From Veillonella sp. T11011-6 (GTDB taxonomy: Bacteria; Bacillota; Negativicutes; Veillonellales; Veillonellaceae): a stretch of 64,000 nucleotides of DNA. This document shows positions 26,379-34,092 of the stretch, in pieces. Both the position numbers and the translations under genes were made by a program. The notes beneath the pieces were generated by a model. It was given only the letters and a program-made list of their open reading frames with translations, was not told the DNA's origin and searched no databases. Every line of letters begins with the position of its first letter. Position 1 is the stretch's first letter. The stretch is taken from assembly GCF_002959755.1 (NCBI RefSeq), contig NZ_PPCW01000004.1:62001-126000 (forward strand). The letters are read 5' to 3'.

Positions 26379-26442
26379 CGAATTATATTAGTAACTGCTT
26401 ATAAAATACATGATATTTCATAGAATTACAAGAGAATAATTA

Positions 26443-27234
26443 TTATTTTTGACCAAATTTAGGACGACGACGTTCAGTAAATGCGCGTACGCCTTCTTTA
26501 AAGTCTTCAGAAAGGCCTAAAGAGCATTGATTTTCTACTTCAAACTTCTTGTACTCTTCCCAACCAGATAAGAAGCTATTCCACATCATTTCTTTCATAA
26601 CGCGGTAAGATTGTGCAGGACCTTTAGCTAATTTTTCAACAAGACGTCTTGTAGCAGTTTCTAAGTCCTCAGGTTCGCAAACTTTATATACAAAGCCCCA
26701 TTCTTTACCTTTTTCTGCAGATACAGCTTCGCCAGTCATAACGATATGCATAGCACGGTTCATACCAATGGAACGAGTCAACAAGAATAAACCGCCTGCA
26801 TCAGGAGCAAGACCTACGTTCACAAAAGCTTGAATAAAGCGTACGTTGTTAGCTGCTACCACAAAGTCCGCTGCTAATGCCATATTAAATGCCGCACCTG
26901 CTGCAGCACCTTGAAGGCTCATGATAACAGGTTTAGGCAAGCGTTTCATAGCCATAGAAATTTGAGCTACCAGCTCAACAATTTCAAACAAGGATTCTGT
27001 ATCGCCATCATTTACAGCGCGTTCCATTTCTGTTAAGTCACCACCTGCAGAGAATACTTTACCTTCTGCATTGATGAGCAACGCACGAACACTTTCATCG
27101 TTGTGAGCCTTATCTAAGACCTCAAGGATCTCCTTGCACATTTCGATGTTAAAACCGTTCGCCACTGCGGGACGATTAAATGTCAACGTACCAATGCCGT
27201 TGTCCACTACGTACTGAATTGTATTATAAATCAT
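26443..27234 (-). CDS. Enoyl-CoA hydratase/isomerase (crotonase) family protein
   Basis: The 263-residue protein has the crotonase fold: oxyanion-hole segments FSAGGDLTEME near 64 and GAAAGAAFNMALAADF near 104. The sequence FVNVGLAPDAGG near 135 has aspartate where PaaG-type dienoyl- or enoyl-CoA isomerases keep their acid, while the positions of the two hydratase glutamates are occupied by other residues (QAF and MHIV). It is therefore more likely an isomerase than a hydratase. The substrate is unknown, and no beta-oxidation or phenylacetate genes are nearby. AGGAG lies seven bases before the ATG, and it forms its own unit. Confidence 0.82.
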   Translation of the reverse strand: MIYNTIQYVVDNGIGTLTFNRPAVANGFNIEMCKEILEVLDKAHNDESVRALLINAEGKVFSAGGDLTEMERAVNDGDTESLFEIVELVAQISMAMKRLPKPVIMSLQGAAAGAAFNMALAADFVVAANNVRFIQAFVNVGLAPDAGGLFLLTRSIGMNRAMHIVMTGEAVSAEKGKEWGFVYKVCEPEDLETATRRLVEKLAKGPAQSYRVMKEMMWNSFLSGWEEYKKFEVENQCSLGLSEDFKEGVRAFTERRRPKFGQK

Positions 27235-27373
27235 ATGAGTTCTCCTATATGAAAATCTATATTCGAAAAAATTCGATGATATATCTCTATTATAGGGGAA
27301 TTAAATATAGATGTAAACGTAAAAATAAATTTCCACTCTAACGACAATATTATAGTAATCATAGTATAAAAAA

Positions 27374-27400
27374 ACACCTGCAGACATTGTCTGCAGGTGT
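27374..27400 (-). terminator. Terminator after rpsI
   Basis: A 12-base perfect stem (27374-27385, 27389-27400) with an ATT loop, followed on the minus strand by seven Ts, 20 bases after the rpsI stop. Confidence 0.93.
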
Positions 27401-27420
27401 AATAACCTGTTTTCCAAATA

Positions 27421-27813
27421 TTAACGTTTGGAGAATTGGCTTGCTTTGCGGGCTTTTTTAAGACCGTATTTTTTACGTTCTTTCATACGTGGGTCACGAG
27501 TCAAGAAGCCAGCTTTTTTCAAAGATTGACGAAGTTCGCCATCTACGTCCAATAACGCACGGGAGATACCGTGACGAATTGCACCAGCTTGACCGGAAGG
27601 ACCGCCACCAGCTACAGTTGCGATTACATCGTATTGTTCAACTGTATTAGTCAAGTTCAAAGGTTGTTTTACGATCAATTCCAAAGTTTGGCGACCGAAA
27701 TATTCATTAAGTTCACGTTTGTTAACAGTGATTTTACCTGTGCCCGGTACCAGACGAACTCTAGCAACGGAAGATTTTCTACGACCAGTGCCGTAATATT
27801 GTGCTACTGCCAT
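27421..27813 (-). CDS. rpsI: 30S ribosomal protein S9
   Basis: S9 binds the 3' domain of 16S rRNA; its basic C-terminus reaches the P-site tRNA. The 130-residue protein starts with [15 protein letters not shown] and ends in [11 protein letters not shown], the conserved SKR tail, with [19 protein letters not shown] between. Length is normal. It follows rplM by 20 bases and ends at a strong terminator. In many Firmicutes this pair directly follows truA; here it lies some 14 kb away from truA. Confidence 0.97.
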   Translation of the reverse strand: MAVAQYYGTGRRKSSVARVRLVPGTGKITVNKRELNEYFGRQTLELIVKQPLNLTNTVEQYDVIATVAGGGPSGQAGAIRHGISRALLDVDGELRQSLKKAGFLTRDPRMKERKKYGLKKARKASQFSKR

Positions 27814-27833
27814 TATATGTTCCTCCCTCTAGA

Positions 27834-28274
27834 TTATCGTACGGAAATTTCTAATACTTCTGGTTTTTGAGCTGCATGTGGATGCTCAGGACCAGCGTAT
27901 ACGTTTAATTTACGGTATTGTTGTGCACCCAATTTGTTTTTTGGAAGCATACCACGAACTGCCATTTCAACAACACGTTCAGGTTGTTTTTCAAGCATCA
28001 TGGACAATTTAGTGAAACGGGAACCACCTGGGTAACCAGAGTGACGGAAGTATTCCTTTTGTTCCAATTTTTTACCAGTTACGCGAATTTTTTCTGCGTT
28101 TACAACGATCACATGATCACCAGTGTCTACGTGTGGTGTGAAAGTTGGTTTATTTTTGCCCCGAAGAACTTTTGCAACTTCGGCAGCAAGGCGTCCTAAA
28201 GTTTTACCTTCAGCGTCAACAACATACCATTTCCGTTCGATTGTGTTCGGATTGGCCATAAATGTAGTTTTCAT
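27834..28274 (-). CDS. rplM: 50S ribosomal protein L13
   Basis: L13 is an early 50S assembly protein. The 146-residue sequence has [42 protein letters not shown] and the C-terminal [17 protein letters not shown]. An AGGAGG site nine bases before the ATG fixes the start; the first residues ([11 protein letters not shown]) are longer than in Bacillus. The gene has a consensus promoter and a structured leader of about 90 bases, which may bind L13 as in other Firmicutes. Confidence 0.97.
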   Translation of the reverse strand: MKTTFMANPNTIERKWYVVDAEGKTLGRLAAEVAKVLRGKNKPTFTPHVDTGDHVIVVNAEKIRVTGKKLEQKEYFRHSGYPGGSRFTKLSMMLEKQPERVVEMAVRGMLPKNKLGAQQYRKLNVYAGPEHPHAAQKPEVLEISVR

Positions 28275-28318
28275 GCTGCATATCCTCCTAATAACGTCAT
28301 AATTCTACCAAAATCAGC

Positions 28319-28339
28319 TAGTCCTCGCTTCCGGGGCTA
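28319..28339 (-). promoter_or_regulatory. Leader hairpin of rplM-rpsI (candidate L13 autoregulatory element)
   Basis: The transcript between the promoter and rplM contains a GC-rich hairpin with a GAAG loop and a bulged stem (28319-28339). Firmicute rplM leaders carry an autoregulatory L13-binding structure, and position fits. I cannot confirm the consensus by eye. Confidence 0.4.
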
Positions 28340-28369
28340 ATGGAAACACGACTAAAGCTTACTCAAAAT

Positions 28370-28398
28370 AGTATACAGATTTTGGTGTTCTATGTCAA
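28370..28398 (-). promoter_or_regulatory. Promoter of rplM-rpsI
   Basis: Consensus TTGACA (28393-28398), a 17-base spacer and TATACT (28370-28375) on the minus strand, about 95 bases before rplM. A perfect eight-base hairpin of unknown role (28409-28416 with 28425-28432) lies just upstream. Confidence 0.85.
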
Positions 28399-28446
28399 TT
28401 GTTTTTTACACTGTTATAGCCCATTAACAGTGATATGTCATAAAGA

Positions 28447-28474
28447 AAAAACCACCCAATTCTGAGTGGTTTTC
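28447..28474 (-). terminator. Terminator after rpsD
   Basis: A stem of eight to ten pairs (arms around 28447-28456 and 28465-28474) followed on the minus strand by TTTTTTC, about 14 bases after the rpsD stop. Confidence 0.8.
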
Positions 28475-28488
28475 CCATAAGCGCCAAA

Positions 28489-29076
28489 TTATTTGGAGTA
28501 CAATTCGACGATAAGTGTTTCGTTAACTTCGATAGGAAGTTCTTCACGTTGAGGAAGACGAGTGAATGTAGCTTTGAAGCCTTCCAAGTCTTTTTCAATG
28601 TAAGGAAGTTCGAAAGAACGAAGTTCTTGGAAGTTAGTTTTAAACATTTCGTTGTCACGAGATGCTTCGCGCAATTCGATTACATCGCCTGGTTTGCAGG
28701 AGAAGGAAGGAATGTCTACGCGACGACCGTTTACCAAAATGTGGCCATGGTTTACCATTTGACGAGCTTGACGAATGGAGTTACCGAAGCCGATGCGATA
28801 TACAAGGTTGTCAAGACGTTGTTCCAAAAGGATCAACATGTTTTGACCTGTAACACCTTGCATTTTTTTCGCTTTATCATAATAGCGTACGAACTGGCGT
28901 TCTAGCAAGTTGTAGTAAGCTTTAACTTTTTGTTTTTCTAATAATTGTGTGCCATACTCAGACATTTTTTTCTGACGTTGGTCTTTTTTGACGCGATTCA
29001 AGGCTTTTGCGTGACCGAATACGTTCACACCAAAGCGACGACAAAGTTTGAATCGAGCCTCTCTTCTCGTTGCCAT
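28489..29076 (-). CDS. rpsD: 30S ribosomal protein S4
   Basis: S4 nucleates 30S assembly at the 5' domain of 16S rRNA. The 195-residue protein has an N-terminal [15 protein letters not shown], then the S4 RNA-binding domain at about 85-150 ([38 protein letters not shown]). There is only one cysteine near the N-terminus, so it lacks the zinc-type four-cysteine motif. It is a single-gene unit with its own promoter and terminator, outside the alpha operon, as in Bacillus. Its 60-base leader could mediate autoregulation. Confidence 0.97.
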   Translation of the reverse strand: MATRREARFKLCRRFGVNVFGHAKALNRVKKDQRQKKMSEYGTQLLEKQKVKAYYNLLERQFVRYYDKAKKMQGVTGQNMLILLEQRLDNLVYRIGFGNSIRQARQMVNHGHILVNGRRVDIPSFSCKPGDVIELREASRDNEMFKTNFQELRSFELPYIEKDLEGFKATFTRLPQREELPIEVNETLIVELYSK

Positions 29077-29135
29077 GTGATTATCACCTCATAAGATTAA
29101 TATAAACCTGTACCTACACGGAATGGTACTCATGT

Positions 29136-29164
29136 ATAATATCATTTTCATTTAGTTATGTCAA
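29136..29164 (-). promoter_or_regulatory. Promoter of rpsD
   Basis: Consensus TTGACA (29159-29164), 17-base spacer, TATTAT (29136-29141) on the minus strand. A short hairpin with GTACC/GGTAC arms lies in the leader. The remaining divergent gap to lysR (29165-29373) shows no gene; an extended -10 TGCTACAAT at 29307-29315 on the plus strand may serve lysR. Confidence 0.85.
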
Positions 29165-29373
29165 TTATTGATAATTGTGAAAGTCATTGAAATAAGTGCA
29201 TAATCGCATTTATTTATCACGATTTTTTACGATAATATTGCCCACTATATCGATTGTGCATGATTCATCATATTTTATAGATTTAGATGAAAAAACAATT
29301 ATAGTATGCTACAATATGAGTAAGAAAGGTAATAGGTATCATTGGAGTTTTATGTCAATATTGGGGGAATACT

Positions 29374-30273
29374 ATGAAAGAGTTACCTACAATGCAAGAG
29401 CTACAAAGTTTTATTACCTATAATAAAACAGGAAGCTTTACATTAGCTGCACAATCTATGAATATTACACAATCAGCTTTCAGCGCTCAAATGAAAAAAT
29501 TAGAGCGTCTAGTTGGTGTGAAATTAATATCACGCTCCACAAGAGGTAGCCGTTTGACGCCTGAAGGCGAATTATTCCTACCAGAAGCAGAGCAAGTTCT
29601 TGACACATTGGAACGCGCTATCCAATCGATTCGTTTAGCCAGCAAGGTAGAGCGTCCGATCTTAAATATTGGTGTATTGCGTAGTTTAGGTGATATCCGT
29701 CTTAATGGCTATGTATCTCACTTCTTCCAAAACCATCCTGAGTTTTCAGTTAGCATTTACGACATGGAAGAAGAAGAATTGATGCTCGACTTACGCGAAA
29801 ATCGTATTGACATCGCTCTCCTCTACTTACCAAACAACAAAGATATGTCAGCCTATGAATCTACGGCCCTTCGGGAGGACGAATTCGTATACTATGCTCC
29901 AAACATTATCGATGGTATGGAAGTTGCTAGTTTGAAAGCAATTCAGCAACAACCGTTGCTTATGTATCCACCTAAGTACTTTATGTATCGCACATTGAAA
30001 AACTATGTGGGTAACGGCCAACAAAATCTACATATTAGAGGTAGCCGTTTATCCAACCCATATACAATGATCGACTACTGCAAAAAAAATAAATCTGGCT
30101 GCATCGTAGCACGCCAAATCTTAAATTCTTTAAACATCAATGATGGCTTCATACCTTTAGAAAAACCATTTAAATTACAAGTGTGCTTCGCATTCAAAAA
30201 GAATAACTCTAAATCTGAAACAATGCATACCTTTATGGATTATGTGCATAGCGAATCACCAGCACGTTTATAA
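29374..30273 (+). CDS. LysR-family transcriptional regulator
   Basis: The 299-residue protein has the LysR winged helix at the N-terminus (about 7-65): FITYNKTGSFTLAAQSMNIT, then QSAFSAQMKKLE and SRSTRGSRLTPEG. A periplasmic-binding-protein-like effector domain follows from about residue 90. GGGGG lies six bases before the ATG. LysR regulators often control a divergent gene, but the divergent gene here is rpsD, an unlikely target. The next plus-strand gene is ynfA, separated by a terminator and its own promoter. Effector and regulon are unknown. Confidence 0.92.
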   Translation: MKELPTMQELQSFITYNKTGSFTLAAQSMNITQSAFSAQMKKLERLVGVKLISRSTRGSRLTPEGELFLPEAEQVLDTLERAIQSIRLASKVERPILNIGVLRSLGDIRLNGYVSHFFQNHPEFSVSIYDMEEEELMLDLRENRIDIALLYLPNNKDMSAYESTALREDEFVYYAPNIIDGMEVASLKAIQQQPLLMYPPKYFMYRTLKNYVGNGQQNLHIRGSRLSNPYTMIDYCKKNKSGCIVARQILNSLNINDGFIPLEKPFKLQVCFAFKKNNSKSETMHTFMDYVHSESPARL

Positions 30274-30282
30274 AAGAGAAAC

Positions 30283-30316
30283 AAAACCCGTACACATATG
30301 TGTGTACGGGTTTTTT
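30283..30316 (+). terminator. Terminator after the lysR gene
   Basis: Ten-base perfect GC-rich arms (30287-30296, 30301-30310), TATG loop, then six Ts on the plus strand, 13 bases after the stop. Confidence 0.93.
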
Positions 30317-30404
30317 AATGTCACTTATTTATTCTCCATCAATAGCTATCTTTAATAATCTTTTCTTTACAACTAGTAGCTATCAATCTTATCCCATTAA
30401 ACAA

Positions 30405-30433
30405 TTGCTCTCTACCGTTACAAGTTGTAAAAT
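30405..30433 (+). promoter_or_regulatory. Probable promoter of ynfA
   Basis: TTGCTC (30405-30410) and TAAAAT (30428-30433) with a 17-base spacer, 36 bases before the ynfA start. Confidence 0.5.
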
Positions 30434-30468
30434 AGAGAATAGATTTCAATTAATATTGTGAGGTTATT

Positions 30469-30792
30469 ATGCTCTTATCTATTTTCTTCTTTATATTGGC
30501 TGGTTTAGCTGAAATTGGCGGCGGTTATCTCGTATGGCTATATATGCGCGACGATAAAAGTCCTGTCTATTTACTAGCTGGTGCGATCATCCTATTTTTA
30601 TACGGCATCATCCCTACCTTCCAACCGGAAGCAAGCTTCGGTAAAGTTTACGCAGCCTATGGTGGCGTATTTATCGCTCTCTCCATCCTATGGGGTTGGC
30701 TCATCGATGGTTTACGACCAGACACATATGATATCATCGGTGGTCTCGTATGTCTTGTAGGCGTTTATATCATCATGTACGCGCCACGTTAA
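30469..30792 (+). CDS. YnfA/UPF0060-family small membrane protein
   Basis: The 107-residue protein is almost entirely membrane-embedded, with four helices (about 1-22, 30-50, 60-80 and 86-105) and the family segments [15 protein letters not shown] and [21 protein letters not shown]0060 proteins are related to small multidrug resistance exporters; some have been tied to export of cationic dyes or salts, but the role is not firmly known. GAGG lies five bases before the ATG. It is followed by the convergent tRNA cluster, sharing the hairpin at 30816-30841. Confidence 0.88.
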   Translation: MLLSIFFFILAGLAEIGGGYLVWLYMRDDKSPVYLLAGAIILFLYGIIPTFQPEASFGKVYAAYGGVFIALSILWGWLIDGLRPDTYDIIGGLVCLVGVYIIMYAPR

Positions 30793-30815
30793 TATGTCTT
30801 GTTTACTATAACAAA

Positions 30816-30841
30816 AAGCGGTCATCTGAAGATGACCGCTT
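30816..30841 (-). terminator. Terminator of the tRNA cluster
   Basis: Eleven-base perfect arms (30816-30826, 30831-30841) with a TGAA loop, followed by five Ts on the minus strand, directly after the last tRNA. The hairpin may also stop ynfA transcripts on the other strand, though no T-run follows there. Confidence 0.88.
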
Positions 30842-30845
30842 ACGT

Positions 30846-30921
<76 letters not shown>

Positions 30922-30924
30922 ATG

Positions 30925-30999
30925 TGGTGACCCGTCCGGGAATCGAACCCGGGATACCGCCGTGAAAGGGCGGTGTCTTAACCGCTTGACCAACGGGCC
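30925..30999 (-). tRNA. tRNA-Glu(UUC), copy 2
   Basis: A 75-base tRNA with loop CTTTCAC (TTC anticodon) and encoded CCA; identical to the copy at 31251-31325. Charged tRNA-Glu is also the substrate of HemA encoded in this window. Confidence 0.96.
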
Positions 31000-31008
31000 A
31001 TATGAAAT

Positions 31009-31084
31009 TGGCTCCTCGAGTAGGACTCGAACCTACGACCGATCGGTTAACAGCCGATTGCTCTACCAACTGAGCTATCGAGGA
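31009..31084 (-). tRNA. tRNA-Asn(GUU), copy 2
   Basis: A 76-base tRNA with loop CTGTTAA (GTT anticodon), G discriminator and encoded CCA; identical to the copy at 31411-31486. Confidence 0.96.
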
Positions 31085-31091
31085 ACATTAA

Positions 31092-31166
31092 TGGAGCGGG
31101 AAACGAGATTCGAACTCGCGACCCCCGCCTTGGCAAGGCGGTGCTCTACCGCTGAGCTATTCCCGC
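31092..31166 (-). tRNA. tRNA-Gly(GCC), copy 2
   Basis: A 75-base tRNA with loop TTGCCAA (GCC anticodon) and encoded CCA; identical to the copy at 31492-31566. Confidence 0.96.
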
Positions 31167-31169
31167 ATG

Positions 31170-31245
<76 letters not shown>

Positions 31246-31250
31246 ATATG

Positions 31251-31325
31251 TGGTGACCCGTCCGGGAATCGAACCCGGGATACCGCCGTGAAAGGGCGGT
31301 GTCTTAACCGCTTGACCAACGGGCC
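31251..31325 (-). tRNA. tRNA-Glu(UUC), copy 1
   Basis: Identical to the tRNA-Glu at 30925-30999: TTC anticodon, 75 bases, encoded CCA. Confidence 0.96.
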
Positions 31326-31329
31326 AGAA

Positions 31330-31405
31330 TGGTGACTCACCCGCGACTCGAACGCGGGACACCCTGATTAAAAGTCAGGTGCTCTGCCAACTGAGCTAGT
31401 GAGTC
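31330..31405 (-). tRNA. tRNA-Lys(UUU)
   Basis: A 76-base tRNA with loop CTTTTAA (TTT anticodon) and encoded CCA. It is the only gene of the cluster without a second copy, and sits between the Asn and Glu genes of the promoter-proximal block. Confidence 0.96.
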
Positions 31406-31410
31406 ATAAA

Positions 31411-31486
31411 TGGCTCCTCGAGTAGGACTCGAACCTACGACCGATCGGTTAACAGCCGATTGCTCTACCAACTGAGCTATCGAGGA
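31411..31486 (-). tRNA. tRNA-Asn(GUU), copy 1
   Basis: Identical to the tRNA-Asn at 31009-31084: GTT anticodon, 76 bases, encoded CCA. Confidence 0.96.
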
Positions 31487-31491
31487 ATGTA

Positions 31492-31566
31492 TGGAGCGGG
31501 AAACGAGATTCGAACTCGCGACCCCCGCCTTGGCAAGGCGGTGCTCTACCGCTGAGCTATTCCCGC
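31492..31566 (-). tRNA. tRNA-Gly(GCC), copy 1
   Basis: Identical to the tRNA-Gly at 31092-31166: GCC anticodon, 75 bases, encoded CCA. It is the first tRNA transcribed, about 10 bases after the expected start from promoter P2. Confidence 0.96.
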
Positions 31567-31583
31567 ATACAGAACCGATAATT

Positions 31584-31613
31584 AATATAACATAATCATC
31601 AATCTGTCGTCAA
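31584..31613 (-). promoter_or_regulatory. Promoter P2 of the tRNA cluster
   Basis: Minus-strand TTGACG (31608-31613) and TATATT (31584-31589) with an 18-base spacer, immediately before the first tRNA-Gly. Confidence 0.75.
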
Positions 31614-31645
31614 GAACAATTTATGTCTGTCCTGACTGCCCTATA

Positions 31646-31674
31646 ATAATATCAATTTACACATATAGTGTCAA
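31646..31674 (-). promoter_or_regulatory. Promoter P1 of the tRNA cluster
   Basis: Minus-strand consensus TTGACA (31669-31674), 17-base spacer, TATTAT (31646-31651). Two tandem promoters about 60 bases apart are common for stable RNA operons. Confidence 0.82.
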
Positions 31675-31729
31675 TGGTTTTTCCATGAAATTCTCAGTTA
31701 ATTTTGCATAATTGAGCATAAAACATATA

Positions 31730-31757
31730 AAAAGAGGGATTTAATACTCCCTCTTTT
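31730..31757 (-). terminator. Terminator after the CobT-family gene pair
   Basis: Ten-base arms (31730-31739, 31748-31757) with an eight-base loop; AT-rich sequence on both sides. It follows the stop at 31765 by eight bases. Confidence 0.82.
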
Positions 31758-31764
31758 ATATAGA

Positions 31765-32868
31765 TTAATCTTTGTTCTTTTGTCTACCTTTACCGGCTCC
31801 ATCTTCAGCTGCTTTAACCTCAGCTTCCACGAAGGTTTTCATATCATTTAACATATGCATGGATGCATCGATAATGGATAGTCCCATTGTGGAGCCCAAT
31901 GCTTCATCAATTTGTAAGTTATAGTGCAAACATGGTTTTACACCTAAGAATCGACATTGCTCCTTATGGATTGGCTCCTCATATGCGGCGGATGGGAATA
32001 TATAGTCCTTAACTAATGGATCAATAGTAACGGCAGCCAATACAGCTGCACCTGTTACGGCATTATCAAATACTACCGCCATACGATGACTAGCAGCACC
32101 TAAGATAAAACCAGTTAAGAATGCAATATCTAAACCACCTGCGACATGAAGCAAATGCAATACCGCATCACGACGCTCGCTTTCACTCAAAGCAGACCAA
32201 TCATCAACATCAATGTTGAAACGATCTACAAAGGAATGAATATGAGCAGCTCGTTGCTCAATGGTAGGTCCACATTCAGTATGGACTAGAATATCGTCAT
32301 AAGCACAACCTGTAATAGTTGCAGTCGTTACAAGGGAATCGAGGAATGCCCTCTCCCCTATGTTACCAAGAGCAACGACTTGTAATCCTTCGTTGTGCAG
32401 TTTATCAGCATAGGAAAAGCCTAGTTCAATAGACGCTTCTAACTCATCACGAGAAATAACAGGTTCTACACCAAAGAAGTGGGACCCCTTACGGATAACC
32501 TTTTGTTCAATATTCGTCAAATCTGTCGTATCTTGTTCAAGGCCTATATTTACTACATGTACAGCTGCTTGTAACTTATTTGCCGCACCTTGCGTAGCCG
32601 TTCTACCATCATTGAAACGCTTAATAGCTGCGTTGCTTTCACTGCCATGCTGACTATTTTGAGGACCATCTACCAAGTGATCCGCCGCCACCACAAATAC
32701 ACCATATCGCAAATGATTTGGTTGAGGATCTGCCAGAATGCCCGCAAAGCGCTCAGCTATTAACTCTAATGTAGCAAGGCTATAAATAGGTTTTGTTAAA
32801 TTATCGATACGTAATCGGCATGCTTCCATGGATGGCGCATGTAATGGTTCGATTGTAAATGTTCTCAT
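31765..32868 (-). CDS. Divergent CobT-family protein (ArsB-like lower-ligand phosphoribosyltransferase subunit)
   Basis: This 367-residue protein is a divergent paralogue of the CobT encoded just upstream. The fold is recognisable from FDNAVTGAAVLAAVT near 270 and the C-terminal DEALGSTMGLSIIDASMHM, which keeps the glutamate equivalent to the CobT general base. In the second catalytic segment, VALGNIGERAFLDSLVTTA replaces VGEMGISNTT, so that glutamate is asparagine, and the GVSAYP motif is lost. A charged tail (EDGAGKGRQKNKD) follows. Its ATG overlaps the cobT stop by four bases (ATGA). In Sporomusa and Veillonella relatives, ArsA and ArsB act as a heterodimer that activates phenol and p-cresol as cobamide lower ligands; that role is inferred here. 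Confidence 0.82.
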   Translation of the reverse strand: MRTFTIEPLHAPSMEACRLRIDNLTKPIYSLATLELIAERFAGILADPQPNHLRYGVFVVAADHLVDGPQNSQHGSESNAAIKRFNDGRTATQGAANKLQAAVHVVNIGLEQDTTDLTNIEQKVIRKGSHFFGVEPVISRDELEASIELGFSYADKLHNEGLQVVALGNIGERAFLDSLVTTATITGCAYDDILVHTECGPTIEQRAAHIHSFVDRFNIDVDDWSALSESERRDAVLHLLHVAGGLDIAFLTGFILGAASHRMAVVFDNAVTGAAVLAAVTIDPLVKDYIFPSAAYEEPIHKEQCRFLGVKPCLHYNLQIDEALGSTMGLSIIDASMHMLNDMKTFVEAEVKAAEDGAGKGRQKNKD

Positions 32869-33902
32869 ACCTTACCTCCTGTAACAGCCAAATACATATG
32901 AACGGCAAGGTCTAGCATACCCATTTGAATGGAGCCACCAGATGCCTCACCGAGGCAAAGTCCTAAGTCAACATAGGCTTCAAGGCCTAGATTTTCTAAG
33001 GAAGATTTAGCCGCTTTTTCAGCAGATAAATGAGATGCCATCACATAGTCCATCGCTTGTGGCACCAATGTCTTAGCAACCAACGCACAAGCAGATGTAT
33101 TAAAGCCATCAATAATAACTAATGCATTATTAGCTGCAGCACCTAGAATAACACCTACGATACAGGAGAATTCAAAGCCCCCCACGGAGGATAAAATTCC
33201 GATGGCATCGTCTTTTGGAATATCTTTATATTTTTCTAATACATCATGCACAATGCGTTGTTTTAATTTCAAACGTTCGTCAGAAATATTAGTGCCTCGA
33301 CCTGTCGCTTCCTCTGCTGTGAGTCCTGCAAATTTAGCAGTCATAAGAGCACTAGCGGTAGTATTGGAAATACCCATTTCCCCTACTAAGAAGACATTAA
33401 AGCCTTCGTCAATTTTCTCTTTTACAAGACGAATACCCGTTTCAATACCTTCAATAGCTTGCTCACGTGTCATGGCAGGTTCTTCCACAAAGTTCTTTGT
33501 ACCCATGCCAAGTTTATGAATACGTAATCCTGGTACCCAGCTCATATCCGCATCAATACCCATATCGATAACTTCCATTTGAGCACCGCAGTAATTAGCT
33601 AAGGAATTAGCGCCAGCCCCTTTAGGAATTAGGTAATTTTGTGTCATCCCTACGGTTGTTTCCTTTGGGTACGCACTAACGCCCATATCAGCCACGCCAT
33701 GATCGGCAGAGGCAATAATCATACAAGGTTTTGGAACTGTTAACTGTTCCTGATTTGTAGCCGCACCATATTGAGCCACCACGTTTACAAGTCGCCCATA
33801 TTGCTCTACAGGTGAACCTACATTCCAACTATCGATTATATGTTGTTCAATTTCATGACTGCGACCTCTAATAGAGTCACAAGTTTCTTGTAACAAACTC
33901 AT
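32865..33902 (-). CDS. cobT: Nicotinate-nucleotide:base phosphoribosyltransferase (CobT/ArsA-like)
   Basis: CobT moves phosphoribose from nicotinate mononucleotide onto the lower-ligand base of cobamides. The 345-residue protein keeps the family motifs ADHGVADMGVSAYPKE near 68, VGEMGISNTTASALMTA near 170 (first catalytic glutamate) and LGEASGGSIQMGM near 315 (general base). AGGAG lies seven bases before the ATG. It overlaps the divergent paralogue by four bases. On its own it would be called CobT; the tight pairing suggests it is the ArsA-like partner of a heterodimer, so the preferred base may be phenolic rather than dimethylbenzimidazole. Confidence 0.92.
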   Translation of the reverse strand: MSLLQETCDSIRGRSHEIEQHIIDSWNVGSPVEQYGRLVNVVAQYGAATNQEQLTVPKPCMIIASADHGVADMGVSAYPKETTVGMTQNYLIPKGAGANSLANYCGAQMEVIDMGIDADMSWVPGLRIHKLGMGTKNFVEEPAMTREQAIEGIETGIRLVKEKIDEGFNVFLVGEMGISNTTASALMTAKFAGLTAEEATGRGTNISDERLKLKQRIVHDVLEKYKDIPKDDAIGILSSVGGFEFSCIVGVILGAAANNALVIIDGFNTSACALVAKTLVPQAMDYVMASHLSAEKAAKSSLENLGLEAYVDLGLCLGEASGGSIQMGMLDLAVHMYLAVTGGKV

Positions 33903-34092
33903 GGTATCTCCTTAACTAAATAATATGTTAAATGTATATTCTTTACGAACCCTAGTATACACATTATACTGCATAAACCGCGTTGCTTCAGCTACATAAA
34001 TATACATCAAGTTCAAATGAATGTTAATTATTCATTGTCAGTATTCTATGAGTGCTAATCAATGTATAGCCTTAGCTAATAATTATTTATCA

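Noticed and set aside
29374-30792. Horizontally acquired island at the only plus-strand genes
   Set aside because: Base composition and codon use look like the surroundings, and no integrase, attachment repeat or mobile element accompanies the tRNA cluster.
33903-34092. Cobalamin riboswitch before cobT
   Set aside because: The 190-base gap shows a TATAAT element but no B12-box-like sequence or multi-helix structure that I could recognise.
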